A DNA stretch of 64,000 nt, taken from Ifrita kowaldi (Eukaryota > Chordata > Aves > Passeriformes > Cinclosomatidae). The notes below the pieces were generated by a model. That model saw only the letters and a program-made list of their open reading frames with translations. It did not search any database and was not told the DNA's origin. This document shows positions 1 to 13,500 of the stretch, in pieces. Position 1 is the stretch's first letter, and each line of letters opens with the position of its first letter. The position numbers were made by a program, and so were the translations under genes. The stretch spans positions 1 through 64,000 of the forward strand of contig VZRS01004527.1 of the NCBI GenBank assembly GCA_013398055.1. Direction: 5' to 3'.

Positions 1-156
1 CCTTTTGTTTTATGTATGACAATGCTAGCAAAGATACTTAAATTTTGCTTTAGAAGAACTTAATTGGAAGTTTTAAAAGCAGCTTAGAAGTCTTCTTGCT
101 CAGTACTTAGCTTCAATGTTTTGCTTTTGCTTATGTTTCACTGCTTTCCATTGACT

Positions 157-240
157 GGAATGGAATAGAATAGAGAATAGAATAGAATAGAATAGAATAG
201 AATAGAATAGAATAGAATAGAATAGAATAGAATAGAATAT
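157..240. repeat. (AATAG)n microsatellite, tail of a CR1 element
   Basis: About 12 perfect AATAG units run from 176 to 235, with degenerate units on the left from about 157. The tract abuts the 3' end of a minus-strand CR1, so on the element's own strand it reads as ATTCT repeats following the 3' end. CR1 elements normally end in short ATTCTATG-like repeats. This tract is best read as an expanded form of that tail rather than an independent microsatellite. Confidence 0.93.
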
Positions 241-440
241 TTCAGTTGTAAGGGACCTACAATACTCATCTTGCCCAACTGCCTTAGCACTGGCTGATCA
301 AAAGTTAAAGCATATGGTTAGGGACATCATCCAAATGCTCCTTAAACAATGACAGGGTCAATGCATCAACCACACTCTCTAGGAAGCCCATTCCAGGGTA
401 TCCTTCTGGTAAAAAAATTCTTCTCTTCTCTTAGCTTTTT
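241..440 (-). mobile_element. CR1 LINE, 3' end fragment
   Basis: Read on the minus strand this matches the conserved terminal part of avian CR1 elements: the end of ORF2 and the short 3' UTR, with the typical 'gttggaagggacc...catctagtccaac' layout seen here as GTTGTAAGGGACC and CATCTTGCCCAAC. The stretch around 340-395 (TTAAACAATGACAGG, CTCTAGGAAGCCCATTCCAG) corresponds to the C-terminal end of ORF2. The element is severely 5'-truncated, as is usual for CR1, and homology fades after about 440. Its coding part is far too short for any function. Subfamily is not assigned. Confidence 0.75.
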
Positions 441-3400
441 AAAAGACCAAGGAAGAGGAGACCTCCCAAGAATCGTTGTACAGCACTGGTATATCTCAAG
501 CCTGATGGGAGTGTCTGACTTATATCAAAATGCAAACATTACCGAAGAATATTGATTTAAGCAACAAACAAACAAACAATACCCTTAGGCATGTAAATAG
601 TTAGCTTTTTGGGGGTTTTAATGGGGGAAATATGCTTTGCAGTAATATTTTCTTAGGCAATCCATCAGCTTCTTGGTTTTATGACAGAGGTGATCCTGAG
701 TCTAAGTACATACATAGCAATGGAGTACATTTATGCCACTTCAGGGCACTGGAAACACAGCCCAGATTTTGGTATGTTACAACAACATTAAGAAAACTTT
801 TACAAACTTAAAAGGAAGTTGTATAAAACAAGGACAACTGCACAAGGGTGGTATTTGATTAACAGCCATGAACTTCAGGCTCTTTGAGTTTTTTTCTTCT
901 TGTAAATTAATGCAACTGGAACATATTACAGGTAGACATTAAATCATAATTTGAAGTCTCTGAGACAATCAGTGTTCCTGGAGCAAAGGGATAGACCTTG
1001 AAAGAAGGGAAAATTAAGATCAGGTGAAAGGGCAGGGAAGCTGAGAGCTGCAGGTGACAGCAGGGCAGGCTCATGACAGAACTTGGTCACGAGCTGGGGA
1101 CATGGCCAAGGTCATGCTCAGACACTTGCCCACAGGCTATGGACCGATCAGTGGGTCCCATGGCCAGGCAGGGTTCACTAGTGGCACAGTTCAGGCAAAG
1201 ACCAAAACAAGAGCCCAGCGTAAAAGCAGCTTCCAGGGAAGGTGGAAATGACCTCTCTTGCTAAGGCTTCAACAGCTCAGGGTCTGGCTTACCAAACCTT
1301 CAGGTTTGGGGGTTTTTTTGGTTTTGGTTTCATTTTTCCTTTGAAAGTAAAAACAAATTGTTCATATTCTTCCACCTTGTCCAGCAGGCCTGAGAAGATG
1401 CCAGCAGGGGTTCTCTGTGTGAAGAACAAACCATGAGCAACCCCTGATGGATGCCCTCTTCGCCCACACTGCTCTGGCACAGGGTGGGGCAGTCTGAGGG
1501 TGCACACAGTTCTTGAATTCCTGCCTGCTGAGAGATGATGAGGGGAGCACTGGTTTCCCAGAGCTCAGAGGGAACCCTGCCTGCAGTCAAATGTTCATTA
1601 TTGGTTCTAGCACCAGGTAGCAGAAGGGAGAAATCAACTCCCAAGGTTGCCTTTTCTGTTTAGGCCTTCCATGCTTTGTCACTAACAAAATATTTTGCTG
1701 ATAGAGAACCTTTCATAATGTCTACACTTGAACCCTCTCACACACAGTGCCACCCTGGACTTCTTAGGATGTTTATAATTAGAAACCTAATGTGAAGCGA
1801 GACAACAAAGTTTAATAAACTAATTCGTACCACTGAATTTGGCAGCCAGAATTCTGGTACCACTGAATTTCTGAAGAGCTCTATCCTGCAAAATCAAGCA
1901 CAGACCAGTCAATGTGAATAATTTATACAGATGAAGAAGTGAAGTGAGACATGATCTTGCATTCTCCGAACAACCCCCACTATGAACAACCCACTATTTT
2001 GAAGTGTGATTCCACACAATTAGCAGGTTCTTAACAGCCAACCAAGAACGGCCTTTTTAAAACAAGCCCTCCTCTGGAAGGCAGTTGTGTGCATCAACAG
2101 GCTGATTACTTCAATCCAAAATTTTACATCTCTGTGGGTAGATGGACTGCACAGATGAAAATTCCTGTTCAACAGGTAGGAAGAGAGCTGAGTTTTCTTT
2201 AAACATCAGTTTTTAGAACCTGCTTCCTTATTTTCATGAGTATAGTGTCTGTTTCCAGGGAAATTAATCTTTAGTAGTGAGCAAAAGCCAAAAGTATCAA
2301 CATCCTAATCAGCAGGGAAGTGCAGAAATCCCCAAGGTGAATGTATGGATAGAAATCAAATTTAGGGGCTCTTAATTGCAAATTTTTCAGCTTGCATTAG
2401 TCCTGGGCTATTCCTGGTTACTTTCTCTCTTCTCTCTGTTGCTTGTCCTTGAGTCTGGAAGGGAAAGGTTTTCTCATTATGGTCATCTTTTTCACTGGCA
2501 AGGCAGCAACAGCTGTCATAATGCAAAACCAGCCTGTGAAATATACTTAACTCAGTCAGTAACTTCAGATGACCATGACTTCTCATTGATGCAGACTTCT
2601 TCCTTCTAACTTGTAGCACACAGAATGCAAACCTTGACTTTATTTCCAAGAAACTCACAGCCACTTCACTGCATCAACTCAAAGCCACCTTACTGTATCA
2701 ACACAAGAATTAAAAAAACATTTCTTCCCTTACTTCCAGGTAAAACCAAGCTGAAATATTCCTTCTATGACAGAATTCCAGCTGGTGGTTGACCAAGGAA
2801 TAGCACAGCAAAGCTGACTGTTGTAACCTACAGAGTTTTTAAATCTTGTAATGATACAGAAATCTGAAATCTCAGACAAGAAAGGGAAAGACAACATTTT
2901 TCTGCTTCTTCTGTTTTTTCTGCTCACATTCTCTACAGACTGTAAGAAGACAAATTCCCTGCCCAGAACAAGCAGCCTGCACGTGGATGTGGGTCACCAC
3001 CAGCCCTGGAGTCTCACCCCATGTGACTTGGTACAGTCTGTTGAATCCTGTGACGGGATCCCGCTGTGTTCAGCAGGATCTTCATTCTGCGTGTGTCCTA
3101 ATTAGCTGGCATAATAAAGTTAGCTGACATTCAGATCTTGGAAGAGCCCGCTCAGGCTGAAAGAAGTTCCTTTCTGTCCAACTGACCTGGAGTCTGGAAA
3201 GAAGTAGATCAGCTGTTTTCTTTTCTGGCTACAGCAAGTCACTGAAATAAAGTGCTTTGTTCGTGGCAGTGTTTTAGTTCCTTAGTGCCAACTAAAGCCT
3301 TTCTGGGAGGTCTTTAAATTTTCTCCTGTATGAAGTTGGCTTTCTTGAATATTTATGCTTAGATCTGTATATATAAACTAATTAAGAAAATAAATTAAGT

Positions 3401-4894
3401 CCATAAAAACTTGTTCTATTAGGAGCCACAATAGTCCTGAATTTTCACTATGTGTTTCTGCGCAAGTTTGGTCAGAGGGCTTTGGTTGGCTGAAATGTTT
3501 AAATCAGGCATTATATGTAGGTGTCTTTGTCTCTCTCTCCTTTTGTTCCCCTTATGCTTTCTTGCAGCCTACCATTTCTCGTGCTCTGCCCTCTTCTCAC
3601 AGTTTCCCATGAAGTGGCTTTGGGAATTAGCTCGTTTAGTTTGGCATCTTTGGTCAGCATGGCAGCCTGGGGCCAAGCAGGCTTAGTGCTAAGTCCGTGG
3701 AGCATACGCTGAACATCACCACCAGACTGTGACTCATTGAAAGGCACCGTTGTGTACAGGCCCCTTGTTGGTCCTGCAAGGGGAAATTATACCTCAGACA
3801 GCCTTGCTTTTGCCATGTCCCTGTGTTTAGGCATTTTCATTCTTAGCACAGGTCTTAAAATTTTCCTTCTTTTCTGTGTGGAGGAGCTGGCAGTGTCTGA
3901 AAGAGTGTTTTTTTAGCAGTTAAAGAATTAAATGGCAGGAATATCCAGTCCATACTTCCTTCCTGGCACTTCACCCAGCTTTTCTGTAGCTATTCATTAC
4001 AGTTTAATAAAGAATTGCATTCCCACTAGAATTGCATATGATGGTTCAGTAACTTACAGCATCCTGTTGAGCTTCTGGTTTTTGTGTCCAATAAGGCTTT
4101 TTCTAAGGAAGCTGCAGCTCTTTTCTGATGATGAAGGAATGCAAGCTAGAGGAAGGATAACTGTTAAAGGAATTTCATCCTTAAGTAGTATTTTTGGTCA
4201 GTGGAAAAAAAGTGAAACTAAGATTTGGCCCCTGTGTCAGTGTCCAGCTGATCAGACGTCATGCTCTGTATGCAGAGGTGGCTCTGTCCTGGAGTCCAGG
4301 CCATATGCCATATGGATGCCTTAATTTTTCTAACTGCTCTGTATCTGTAATCTATTTTTGTGAGAAATTTATTGCTCTTTCTAGTTTGCAGCCAACCAGA
4401 TCTAATAAAAATGCTGAGTTTCTTGTGGAATGTGATCTCAGGAGAACCCTACACTGTCTCTATGGCAAAGTTAAGCCAAATAAATCCTGGAGTTGTTTGC
4501 AACACAGATGAAAAAGAGGTTCAGAAATGTAGCTGTTGTGAGCATTACAAGACTGGCATGAAAAGATGGAGAGATTTCTAGACTTTCCTTAGAGATTTCT
4601 AAGGAAAATGGATGACTGAATGTCATTCTGCAGCCAATGAAGGGCTTGGACAGTGATAAATGCAACGGAGGGAGCCAACAGGGAGCAGTGGTTTGTAGAA
4701 GTACACAAGATGGTCCAAGAGCCTTTTCAAGAACAGCATAACTATGTCACTACAACAGCAGGTCAGAGCCTGACATGAGCCTGTGTCTGTGAAATAACAG
4801 ACTGTTCTCTCCAAAAGGCAGTGTCTTATCTACTGTGCTTTTGCAGCAATACATTCAACTTTCAGGACATTACCAACGCAAGAATAAACAACAC
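441..4894. other. Non-coding stretch, no recognised gene
   Basis: I read this 4.4 kb on both strands and recognise no gene or interspersed element. Open frames are short (at most 130 codons, at 3932-4324) and lack similarity to any family I know. A 24-bp tandem duplication lies at 2659-2706. A short repeat of GTACCACTGAATTT occurs near 1827 and 1857. Confidence 0.6.
2659..2706. repeat. 24-bp tandem duplication, two copies
   Basis: Units 2659-2682 and 2683-2706 are the same 24-mer with a few substitutions, each beginning AGCCAC and containing ATCAAC. It looks like an ordinary replication-slippage duplication. Confidence 0.8.
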
Positions 4895-6035
4895 TTGTCT
4901 TCCCTACACTGATCAACAAGACACGGAGCAGAGGTGCTCGGCAGGCCCTGATAATTACAAACCAGGAGGAGTTGGTCAGGGATCTGAAGATCAGAGACAA
5001 GCCTGGTTGCAGGAACCATGAGATGGTGGAGATTAGGACCCTTAGATGATGGAATAAGGCAAACCGCAAGACCACCCTGCACTTCCTGAGAGCAAAATTT
5101 GTCCAGAGATCTGGCTGGAAGAATTCCATGGGATGTGGCTCTGGAGAGAGGAGGAGTCCAGGACAGCTAGTGGATGTTTAAGGGTATTCTCCTCCAAGCT
5201 CAAAAACGGTTCATGACAACAAGCAGAAACCAAGCAAAGAGTGCAGAGGATGATCAAGGAGCTCCCAGCTAGACACAGACATAAAAAGGAAGGAAGTGTG
5301 CTGGAGGTGGAAGCAGGTACAGGTGTCAGGAGGACTGCAGAGATGCTGTCTGGTTGTAGAAATTTTCAGGAAAACCAAAGCTCCTCTGGAAGTGAATATG
5401 GCAACACATGTGAACACCAACATGGAAGGTTTCCACAAGGACATCAGCAGCAAAAGAAAGACCAGAGAAAACGTGGTCCCACTGCTCAGGTGGGCAGGGA
5501 GCCCTGTTACAAAGGCCACAGAAGTACTCAGTGGCTTCTTCACCTCTCTGTTTACTGGTATAGCTTGCTCTCAGTAATCTCAGGAACCAGTGGGAAACTC
5601 CAGGGCAAAGTACATTTACTCCCAGTGGAGGATGATCAGGTTAGGGAATACATATAAATAAACTGTACCGACAGGCATCCATGGCCCTGATGCAATGGAC
5701 CCACAAGTGCTGGGGGTGCTGGCCTGTGTCATTACAGGCTGCTTGCAATCAAAAGGGTGTGTAGGAGAGAGCTGTGAGGACTGGGAGGAAGCAAGAGTCT
5801 CTCCTGTCTCCAGGAAGCGGAAGGGGAATCTGAGGAACTAGAGCCTGTGGAGTCTCACCGGAATCCCTGGGAAGGTGGTGGAGCAGCTGATCTTGGAAAC
5901 CATTTCAGGGACAAGAAAGCATCTGCAAGTAGTTGGCATGGACCTATGAAGGGAAAAACCTACCCAACCAACCTAATGGCCTTCCACAACAAGGTGACTG
6001 GCTTGATGTATGTACCACAGGAAAGAAAGACTGGG
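4895..6035 (+). mobile_element. CR1 LINE, internal ORF2 fragment (decayed)
   Basis: Three-frame reading gives the middle of CR1 ORF2, from the end of the endonuclease domain to the first part of the reverse transcriptase. Landmarks in order are: a 'LIITNQEELVRDL' segment near 4945-4985; 'NHEMVEIRTL' near 5015-5045; the linker 'KRKTRENVVPLL' near 5450-5488; 'FFTSLFTG' near 5535-5560; 'DDQVREYI' near 5630-5657; and a 'GPTSAGGAG' relic of the MGPDG motif near 5695. After 5820 the remains of the 'PGKVMEQLI' and 'LTNLMAFHNKVTGL' motifs are visible. Frameshifts and stops occur throughout, so it is dead. Neither a 5' nor a 3' terminus is present. Compared with the copies at 40.7 and 45.2 kb it is clearly more diverged. 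Confidence 0.85.
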
Positions 6036-9000
6036 AAATAGTTACTCAGAACAATGGCCAGAGAAAAACTAGGTTCCTGCTGTATGTAATAGATTCAAGA
6101 AATGTTTACTTTGCATAAATTTGGATGCCTGCTGGATAATTTTTATATTAGTGCTGACAGCTGCTTGCTGTAGCAGATGAAAGTACAGTGCTGCTGCCCT
6201 CTTTCTGTTTCTTTCTTACTCTGGTACTGAGTCTCCATTAGCATTTCTGGAGGAGTAAATACGTTGATTGGGAAAAGATGACTTTCTTTTAAATATTTGA
6301 CATGGGTGTGTTATCAAGACATCAAGAGGAAAATGCAAAGATAAAGGAGATGCTGTTTGTCACTGTCTGCATCTTCAGACACCCACCACTACAAAAAATC
6401 TGCTTTATTTTTAGGAAGAACCATAATAGAGCTGACTGCTACCAAGTGACATCTCTTTTTTGAGTGGACTATGTTCAGCAACTAAGGTGAATTTTGCTTA
6501 AGAGTCGAGGAAATGTTCCTCACTTTTGACCACCTCCTTTTCTGCTTTGGTCACTGTGCCTGCCAAACAAAGGAAGGCAAAAACATGAGTAAAAACAGCT
6601 AAACTATCACAAACATCCAGAGTGGGACCTGTCCTGCTTCTGTCTCTAACAGAAACTAGTATTAGATAAATTAGAAGAACATGCAAGAAAGGCTGTCACT
6701 AACAACTGAGCACAAAAGAGAAGCCTTTTATAATTTTTAGCATTCTCATGGTGATGGCACAATGATTTTTTTTTTAATAGTAATTAGTCTTTGACAGCCT
6801 TCTGTAGCAGGATGCCATGCTGCCAGTATCTGTTCTCCAGTCCTTCCATAATCTTCCAAAATTATTGCTTTCACTTTTAATTTGTGACAATAGGTTCCAT
6901 ATGGGTTTATCTGCATGAAACCGTTTCCTGATATTAATATGAAATGCTTTTCCTTTCCATTTGTTCCTGTTCTACTATTATAAAGGCCAAATAAAGAAGG
7001 CACTTTCCCCAGACTTATCACTCTTATTTTACCTTTCTGTGGATCCCTCTTTTTCATCATAGGTGAAATCCTGCCTGGAGAGAATTACTACAGTGACTTC
7101 TTTGAGCAAAAACCAGGTATCTTTTTCCCTTGATTCTTGAGCTACTGACTTTCTCCTTTGAAAGAAACTTTGCTTAACACCCCAGTGCTCTATCATTCCT
7201 TTTGTTCTTGTGTTACTGTTACATCTGTCTTGAGCTACAGTGAGCAAAATCAAATGTTTTTTATAGACTGTACCATCACTGTGGCTATCTGTATTATTTG
7301 CTTGGAATAGAAAAAGATGTGTGCCTGAGTGGGCAGTGAAAAAAGACTATCAGGTGAGATATATTAGGAAGTATCTAAAAAGACTAGTATTGCCAAGTCA
7401 AATTTTTGATTTTCAGTGGATTTCTGTGCATTAAATTTATGCACACCCAATTATGTAGAGGAACACTTTCTGTAATTTCTTTCAAAAGTTTGATCTGTGT
7501 AAAAGCTGAGCAAGGTCAGGTGTTTCTGACAAATTTCAGTGGATACAGGACGTCAGTACAGATGCCCAAGTAATATTGGCATTTCTGGCTTAGTGATGGG
7601 CCGCACCAAAGGCATGAATGCTTCTCTAGAGCTGCACTGACACTTTGGGAAGTTACACCCCAGCAGCTCCAGGACAGATCATGGGAAACAGGAATTAGCA
7701 AACCAGCAGCCTTTACCTGGAACTGATGTGTTAAAAGATGTTTTCAAGAATTGTTTGGGGTTTTTTGCATGATGTTGCCTTTGTGTAGAAACATGTTCCT
7801 TGTAGGTACTGAACTCCCAGATGACTGGCACTTACCTTTCCCTCATCTGTGTTTTCATGATGAAGGACACCTGCCACAGGAAAAAGACAGTAACTTGAAG
7901 TGTTTAGTCTTTGTAGGTGGTTTCAGTCCAATTAACGAAGTGGGCTAATTCTGATGAATGCATTTATCTTTGTGACACATCCAGGCAATCTAAGTAGGAC
8001 AAGGAAACTGATATACTGCTGATCCTGAAGTGATACTTCAGGCATTACAAGCTTACCTACCACTGTCTATGCAGACAGTAACTATATCCTTGTCCTTAGC
8101 TGATACCAATAAAACTCTGTGCTGTGACTAGCTTGAGGCCTTCAAAACAGACACAAAATTCATAGGAAGACCTAGGAAAATTTTTCTGCAATTTTTCCAT
8201 GCAGCTCCTTCTCTCTTCTTAAACAGTGCAGTGATAGAGAAGATGTTTGGCAGACAGAGAACCACAGCCAAGAAAGAAGTGACGTTCAGTAAACATCTGA
8301 GAGCATGACCATGTTACACAGTTTGGAGGACAACCATTTTCTATGAGGTAGGCTTTTTTAATGAGGATACACTGTGTTCCTCAGGCTAGAAGTGAAAAAA
8401 AAACAAAACAAAACCAAAACCAGGAGGAAGTATCTCTGTGTGTGCTACTTGAGAAGCCCTGTCCTGTCTGACGTGTGTGATGATGACATCCAACAAGGAG
8501 GGGTCAGGGGCACAGTGTTCTAGGATTAGAAGGTTATGTGTTGTAGCAGGGACATTGGTGGGAAGCTGTCATTTTAAGTGTATGAAAGATACAGAGAGCA
8601 GTAAAAGAACAAATACTTAGGCAGTACAGGTTATGCAGTATTTCGGTAAGAATTGGGTTAATTTCTGGCTGTAATATTGTTGTTCAAGTTGTGGGGTAAA
8701 AGTCTGAATAAAACAAAATGAAAGTGATTGCCCAACATGTATCTTCATTTACAGCTTTGTCTCCTAGACTACTTCCTTTCTTGGGAATTTATCTCATACA
8801 CTGCATTTATGTCATGGTCATCTTAGACACAGATTCCTCTTGGAATCTTTTGTTTTGTTGATCAGATACAAAACAGTAATAGGTTTAGGTTTAGTGGTTG
8901 TTGATTTTTTAAAATTTAATTTAAATTGTCACTCTAAAGGGAATTCATCCTATACAGTGTAATACAGCAGTGCTTTTGTTACCTGCTTTTATTAAATGCT

Positions 9001-10470
9001 AAGCTCGAAATGCTCTGCTATGTCACTTGCAGTGAGTTCTTGCTTGATGCACTCCCTACAGTTCTGCCCAGCTGCTCTGTATGAAGCCTTTCAATTTGTC
9101 TCTAATGAAAGCATTGCCTTCAAAAAAAAAAAAAAAAAAGAAGATCAATTTTTGACCAGGAGAGAGCAAGAAATAAAGAACCACCATTTTTAACAGTTGA
9201 TTCTAGAATTTAACCTTTGCACTAATTGCAGCAGTGTTACTTTTACCTTCATAACACAAGCAAAAAGGAATCCCACGTCAGTGAGTTTATAAATTCCATT
9301 TTGAATGAAACTTCAAGGAGCACCATTCCAGGGAAAATGTGTATGATCTGAAATCATTAGACTGGGTTCACTCTTGGAGTACAGTTCTGCTGAACCCTGC
9401 TGAGCAATACTGGTAATGTAATAGCCTCACAGACACACGCTGCCTCATCTCTTGTCGGAACAAGTTATACCCCAAACTTGAATTTACACTAACCCAGCTG
9501 AAGTTTGGCACAGCTGTGCAACACTCCTTAGCTGTTTCCTAGTCAATCAGACTGTCATTTACTTTGTTTCTGCAGGATAATCCCATTGATTAAAACCCCA
9601 GTTTGTGGGATAAATATCTAATGATTTTGCCTTTAGAAAAATTGATTTGCTGATGCATCTCCACCAGTTGAAACCTTTCCCTTCTGATGCATGGAGGTGA
9701 GAAGGGAAAGAAAGTGTAATAGTACTAACATCCCTCAGAAAAATTATTAACACATATTAAGACAATTGTGAAGAAATAAAGTTCACCAAAACACAGCATT
9801 ATCATTAGCCTCATGTCTTGTGCATTGCAAATAATTATACCTTTCCTTTGGCACTAATCTAACAATAGAGAATTATTATTCTGTGCTAACAGCCAGTTGC
9901 ATTAACATTCTCCCCAGTTATGTCCACAGACATTCATAACAACATGCTGAGTATGGAAAAGATTTGCAAATGTTCTGACTTCATTTCATCTGTTTAGTAT
10001 TGGACTCGCTTTTCAAATTCAGACAGGTAGACCAGTCCTGCTCTTATTAAGCTTAATGTAATTTGAACATTGATTTCAAAGGAAGCAGCACTGGACTCCT
10101 GTTGAACATGAAATTTGAGACAAAAGTGGTGATGAAGACATGCCAGTCTGCAGTGTGCGTATGAGTAGAAGGTAGGTTACATAACATGCTTGTCACTAAG
10201 GAGAGGCATATCCACTTTCTGGTTTGATTTTAACCTTTATAGCATTGTTTGATAATACATGAAAAATTCCTGGACCATATCCTCTGCTTGTGTAATAGGT
10301 GTAAAACCTGTGACTTCCTAAGAACTGGTCCAACATGTTGTTCTCTAGGTGAGGACAAGGCTGTGAGGTATGCTGCACTACAGACGGATATGCACTGTTG
10401 TCCTTACAAGTAACTAGCTGTACGCCTTTTTAAATACAGCATTAATTTTGTTGAAAGCAATACCTCTTAC
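6036..10470. other. Non-coding stretch, no recognised gene
   Basis: No gene, RNA gene or interspersed repeat was recognised in this 4.4 kb. It contains an 18-bp poly(A) run at 9122-9139 and an A/C-rich patch near 8395-8422. Open frames do not exceed about 105 codons and show no recognisable motif. Confidence 0.6.
9122..9139. repeat. poly(A) run of 18
   Basis: Uninterrupted A tract. No retroposed body is seen upstream, so it is not clearly the tail of a processed copy. Confidence 0.9.
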
Positions 10471-10585
10471 CACAGAGTCACAGAATGGCTGAGGCTGGAA
10501 GAAACCTCTAGAGGTCTTCTGCTCCAGGTCCTGCTCAAGCAGGGCTACCTGGCGCGGGGTGCCCTGGATTGTGTTTAGATGCTTT
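10471..10585 (-). mobile_element. CR1 LINE, 3' end fragment
   Basis: The sequence CACAGAATGGCTGAGGCTGG, followed by GAAACCTCTAGAGGTCTTC and the self-complementary CCTGCTCAAGCAGGG, is the reverse complement of the conserved 3' UTR of an avian CR1 subfamily. The CCTGCT/AGCAGG hairpin arm pair is intact. Only about 100 bp survive, and the rest of the element was never copied or has decayed. Confidence 0.8.
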
Positions 10586-13500
10586 GCTACCTTTAGGTGT
10601 TTATACACACTGACAAGATTTAGGTGTGTGTGCTTCTCTGAACAGCTTTCTGTGGGGATGATACAGGATCCTTTTGTTGATTTGTACTTCCTGGCAAGAC
10701 AGTTATAATACTGATCGTACTGATATGGACTGAATAAATAAATCAGAAAAAAAAAATTAACTGCTGTGGATTTGAACTTTGAACATTGCACATGCAGATG
10801 TTTCGGTATTGCAATGTAAGTAAAAAGATTTACAGGATAACTTTCACAGTCAAATTCTGAAGTGCTACCATCTTTTTCAAAGAATTGACTCTCAATTTTG
10901 ATTCTCTTACTGTAAGCTCAAAATAATCAAACTGATCAATTCCTTGATTTTCTCTTAACAATTCTGTTTATTAAGCAAAGCACTCATATAAGAGCAAAGA
11001 CTTGATTTATGTGCTAATTGCTATTAGGACAAAGAGATATGCGTTATTTGAGGGTTCTGACCTACCTTCGAACACATGAATGAAATTTTTGTTTGAAGTA
11101 AAGATACTTCTTGAGTGCCTGTCTGTGAGCAGGCTCAGAGATACTGCCTTTTCCAAGGGACTCTCCCGAAGAAAAGACACAGCAAATGACATGGGGACTC
11201 TAGAGCAGTTTTCCAAAATGCTTAAGGCAGGTCCCTGTAGCTCCATCCTATTCCCAAGATAGCACTGCAAACTTGCCTTGTGCTTGGGTTCTGACAGCAG
11301 AGTAAATCAAGGCCAAGTGGTGTAAAGTGTTCCCATGATTTCTTTCCTGGCCTCTATCTCTTCTGTCAGTCCCATTAGACCAGATTGGCTGGAAATGTTT
11401 AAGTGATGCAAGCTCGGCAACACCCCCACCTTGCCAAACCGCGTCTCCCGTTGCTGTTAGAGCTCTCAAGAGGTCCCCTTTACAGGAACAGGTGTGCAGT
11501 TAATAGTTGGAGAGATTTAAATACAAAATCAGACTTCATGAAAGGGGAAAGATCACAGGAGAATCCCCAGGATGGGTACAGCTTGCAAACAAAGCACAGG
11601 TGATTCACTTCTTCAGGGCAACTGACTACTGTGGTTTAACCCCTGACTAGTGTGGATGGGCAGAGGACTGTTCCCAAAGCTTTAATGTGCCACTAGTTAA
11701 TGTAAAGCAAGGCTAAACTGGGCTGATAAACCCTTTCTTGAGCCAAGCTGCTGTTACTCTGATTCTGCACTTGGTCCAGCCTCCTCTCACACTCTCTCCC
11801 TCGACTTTCTGTCAATCCGTCCATCCGCTGCTCACTCCAGTGTCCCCAAGGACTTAGTGGTTCTCCGTACCAAAGAGGGCACCAAAGAACATGGCATTTG
11901 GATGGCTCCCAGGCCTGCTCACCCAGGCCCACGGCACAAATGGCATTTTAGCAGAAAATATAACTGTTACGGGTGGGGGGTGTTCAGAGCAGAGGCACAG
12001 GGACGCAAAAGAGAAAACAAACCCCTGAATTGCTAAAGCCTGCAGGTAGTGTGTCTTTCTTCAACACCCAACAGCAAGTTTTGTAAGGAGACTTTGAGAG
12101 CCACAGGTTTATCCATGGAAACAGTGAATTATCATAAGAAGAAAGGAAAGGAGGCTTTTCCTGGAACAATAGTGGGACAGGGGACACATAGGCACAAAAT
12201 AAGTGCCACCTTTTAGATGAGAGTGAAAGATGGATCCTGGAATCACTGCTTCTAATTTTCAGCACTTAGCAGTGTTTGTAGTTTCAGCCCATTTTGTTGT
12301 ATACTCTCTGGCAGGATGCCATCTGAAATTCTCTTTCAGTTATTGTCCATAAATATAATATATTCCTGTCAACTGCTGTCATGCTTTGTTCCCTGAGGTA
12401 GTGGAATTATGGTGTGAATTATGATATAAAACTCTAATTTTTACCACAACTCTGTCATAAGATACTATTTTTGCTGGCTAACTAGGGTCAGTGTATGATG
12501 TAATATCCTTGGCACAGTAACATTTTTGCTACCACAGTTGAAAACTGCTGGATGGTCTTATTATATTACAAATCCTATGGAGACTGCAATAAGCATAATC
12601 TATATATAAATGCAATACTTTCTGTCCTAACGTACTAGATACGGAGTGATTGAATGCAGGAAGTCGTTGAGTACCTTAAGTAATTAACTAATATTGTTTC
12701 AATAACTGCTGTTCTGCAAGTGATTTTCTATGCCCTTTTATTGATCTATTTCCATTTGTGGCATAAGCCCCTGTATTTGTCTCCAAGCTCTTTAATGGTA
12801 TTATTGTGATAAATAAAGAAATAAATAAGAATAAAGAAATTACAGTAATCTGTAGGGAATGTTGAAAATATTGAAGACCACAAATGGAAGGCAAAATCTA
12901 AAAATTTTAGATGAATCAACACATTTCTGTACCACTGATGTTTCTTCAGACCAACCTGCATCAAAGGCTAGAAGCAGTCCTATGTGTAGGTATAAAAATC
13001 TATAAATGTCTATATGGAAAAAATGTTCTTTTTTTCTTGTCGAATGTCATCTAAATTCCACTTGTACTGTGGTCTTCTGCTACGGTTAACTAGCAGGTCT
13101 CTCTGCATTTCACTTTAACTCCAATGAAAAATAAATGATGCGGCCTCTAAAACACATCAAAGAAGGAAGCAGAGATGCTTCAGTGGATATTCGATTGAAA
13201 AAGAAGAATAGCTCCAATTTCTAGAACTCACTTATCCTGGGCCTGGGGCCTACACTTAGGGAAGCTTTCTCTTTGCTGTCACAAGAACCTGCAAACATCC
13301 TAATCAAAACAAAACCAAATCAGATCAATTTCCCCTGCTCTCATTAGCAAGGTTGCTTTGTTCTGTTGTGAAAACACAAAGAGAACAGTGCAACAAAAAC
13401 ATGTTACTGCTTGATTTTTCTGGTGTGAGGACACTGACGGGTTTGTCTGAGACCTGGTGATGTGACTGTAACACAAATTGCCACTGTCAGGTTTTGAAAT

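Noticed and set aside
8880..8898. GGTTTAGGTTTAG as a telomere-like repeat
   Set aside because: Only two imperfect units, and not the vertebrate TTAGGG motif in tandem.
11634..11990. TGTGGTTTAACCCC as the start of an LTR
   Set aside because: The start resembles some avian LTRs, but I found no matching CA end, no target duplication and no second copy in the window.
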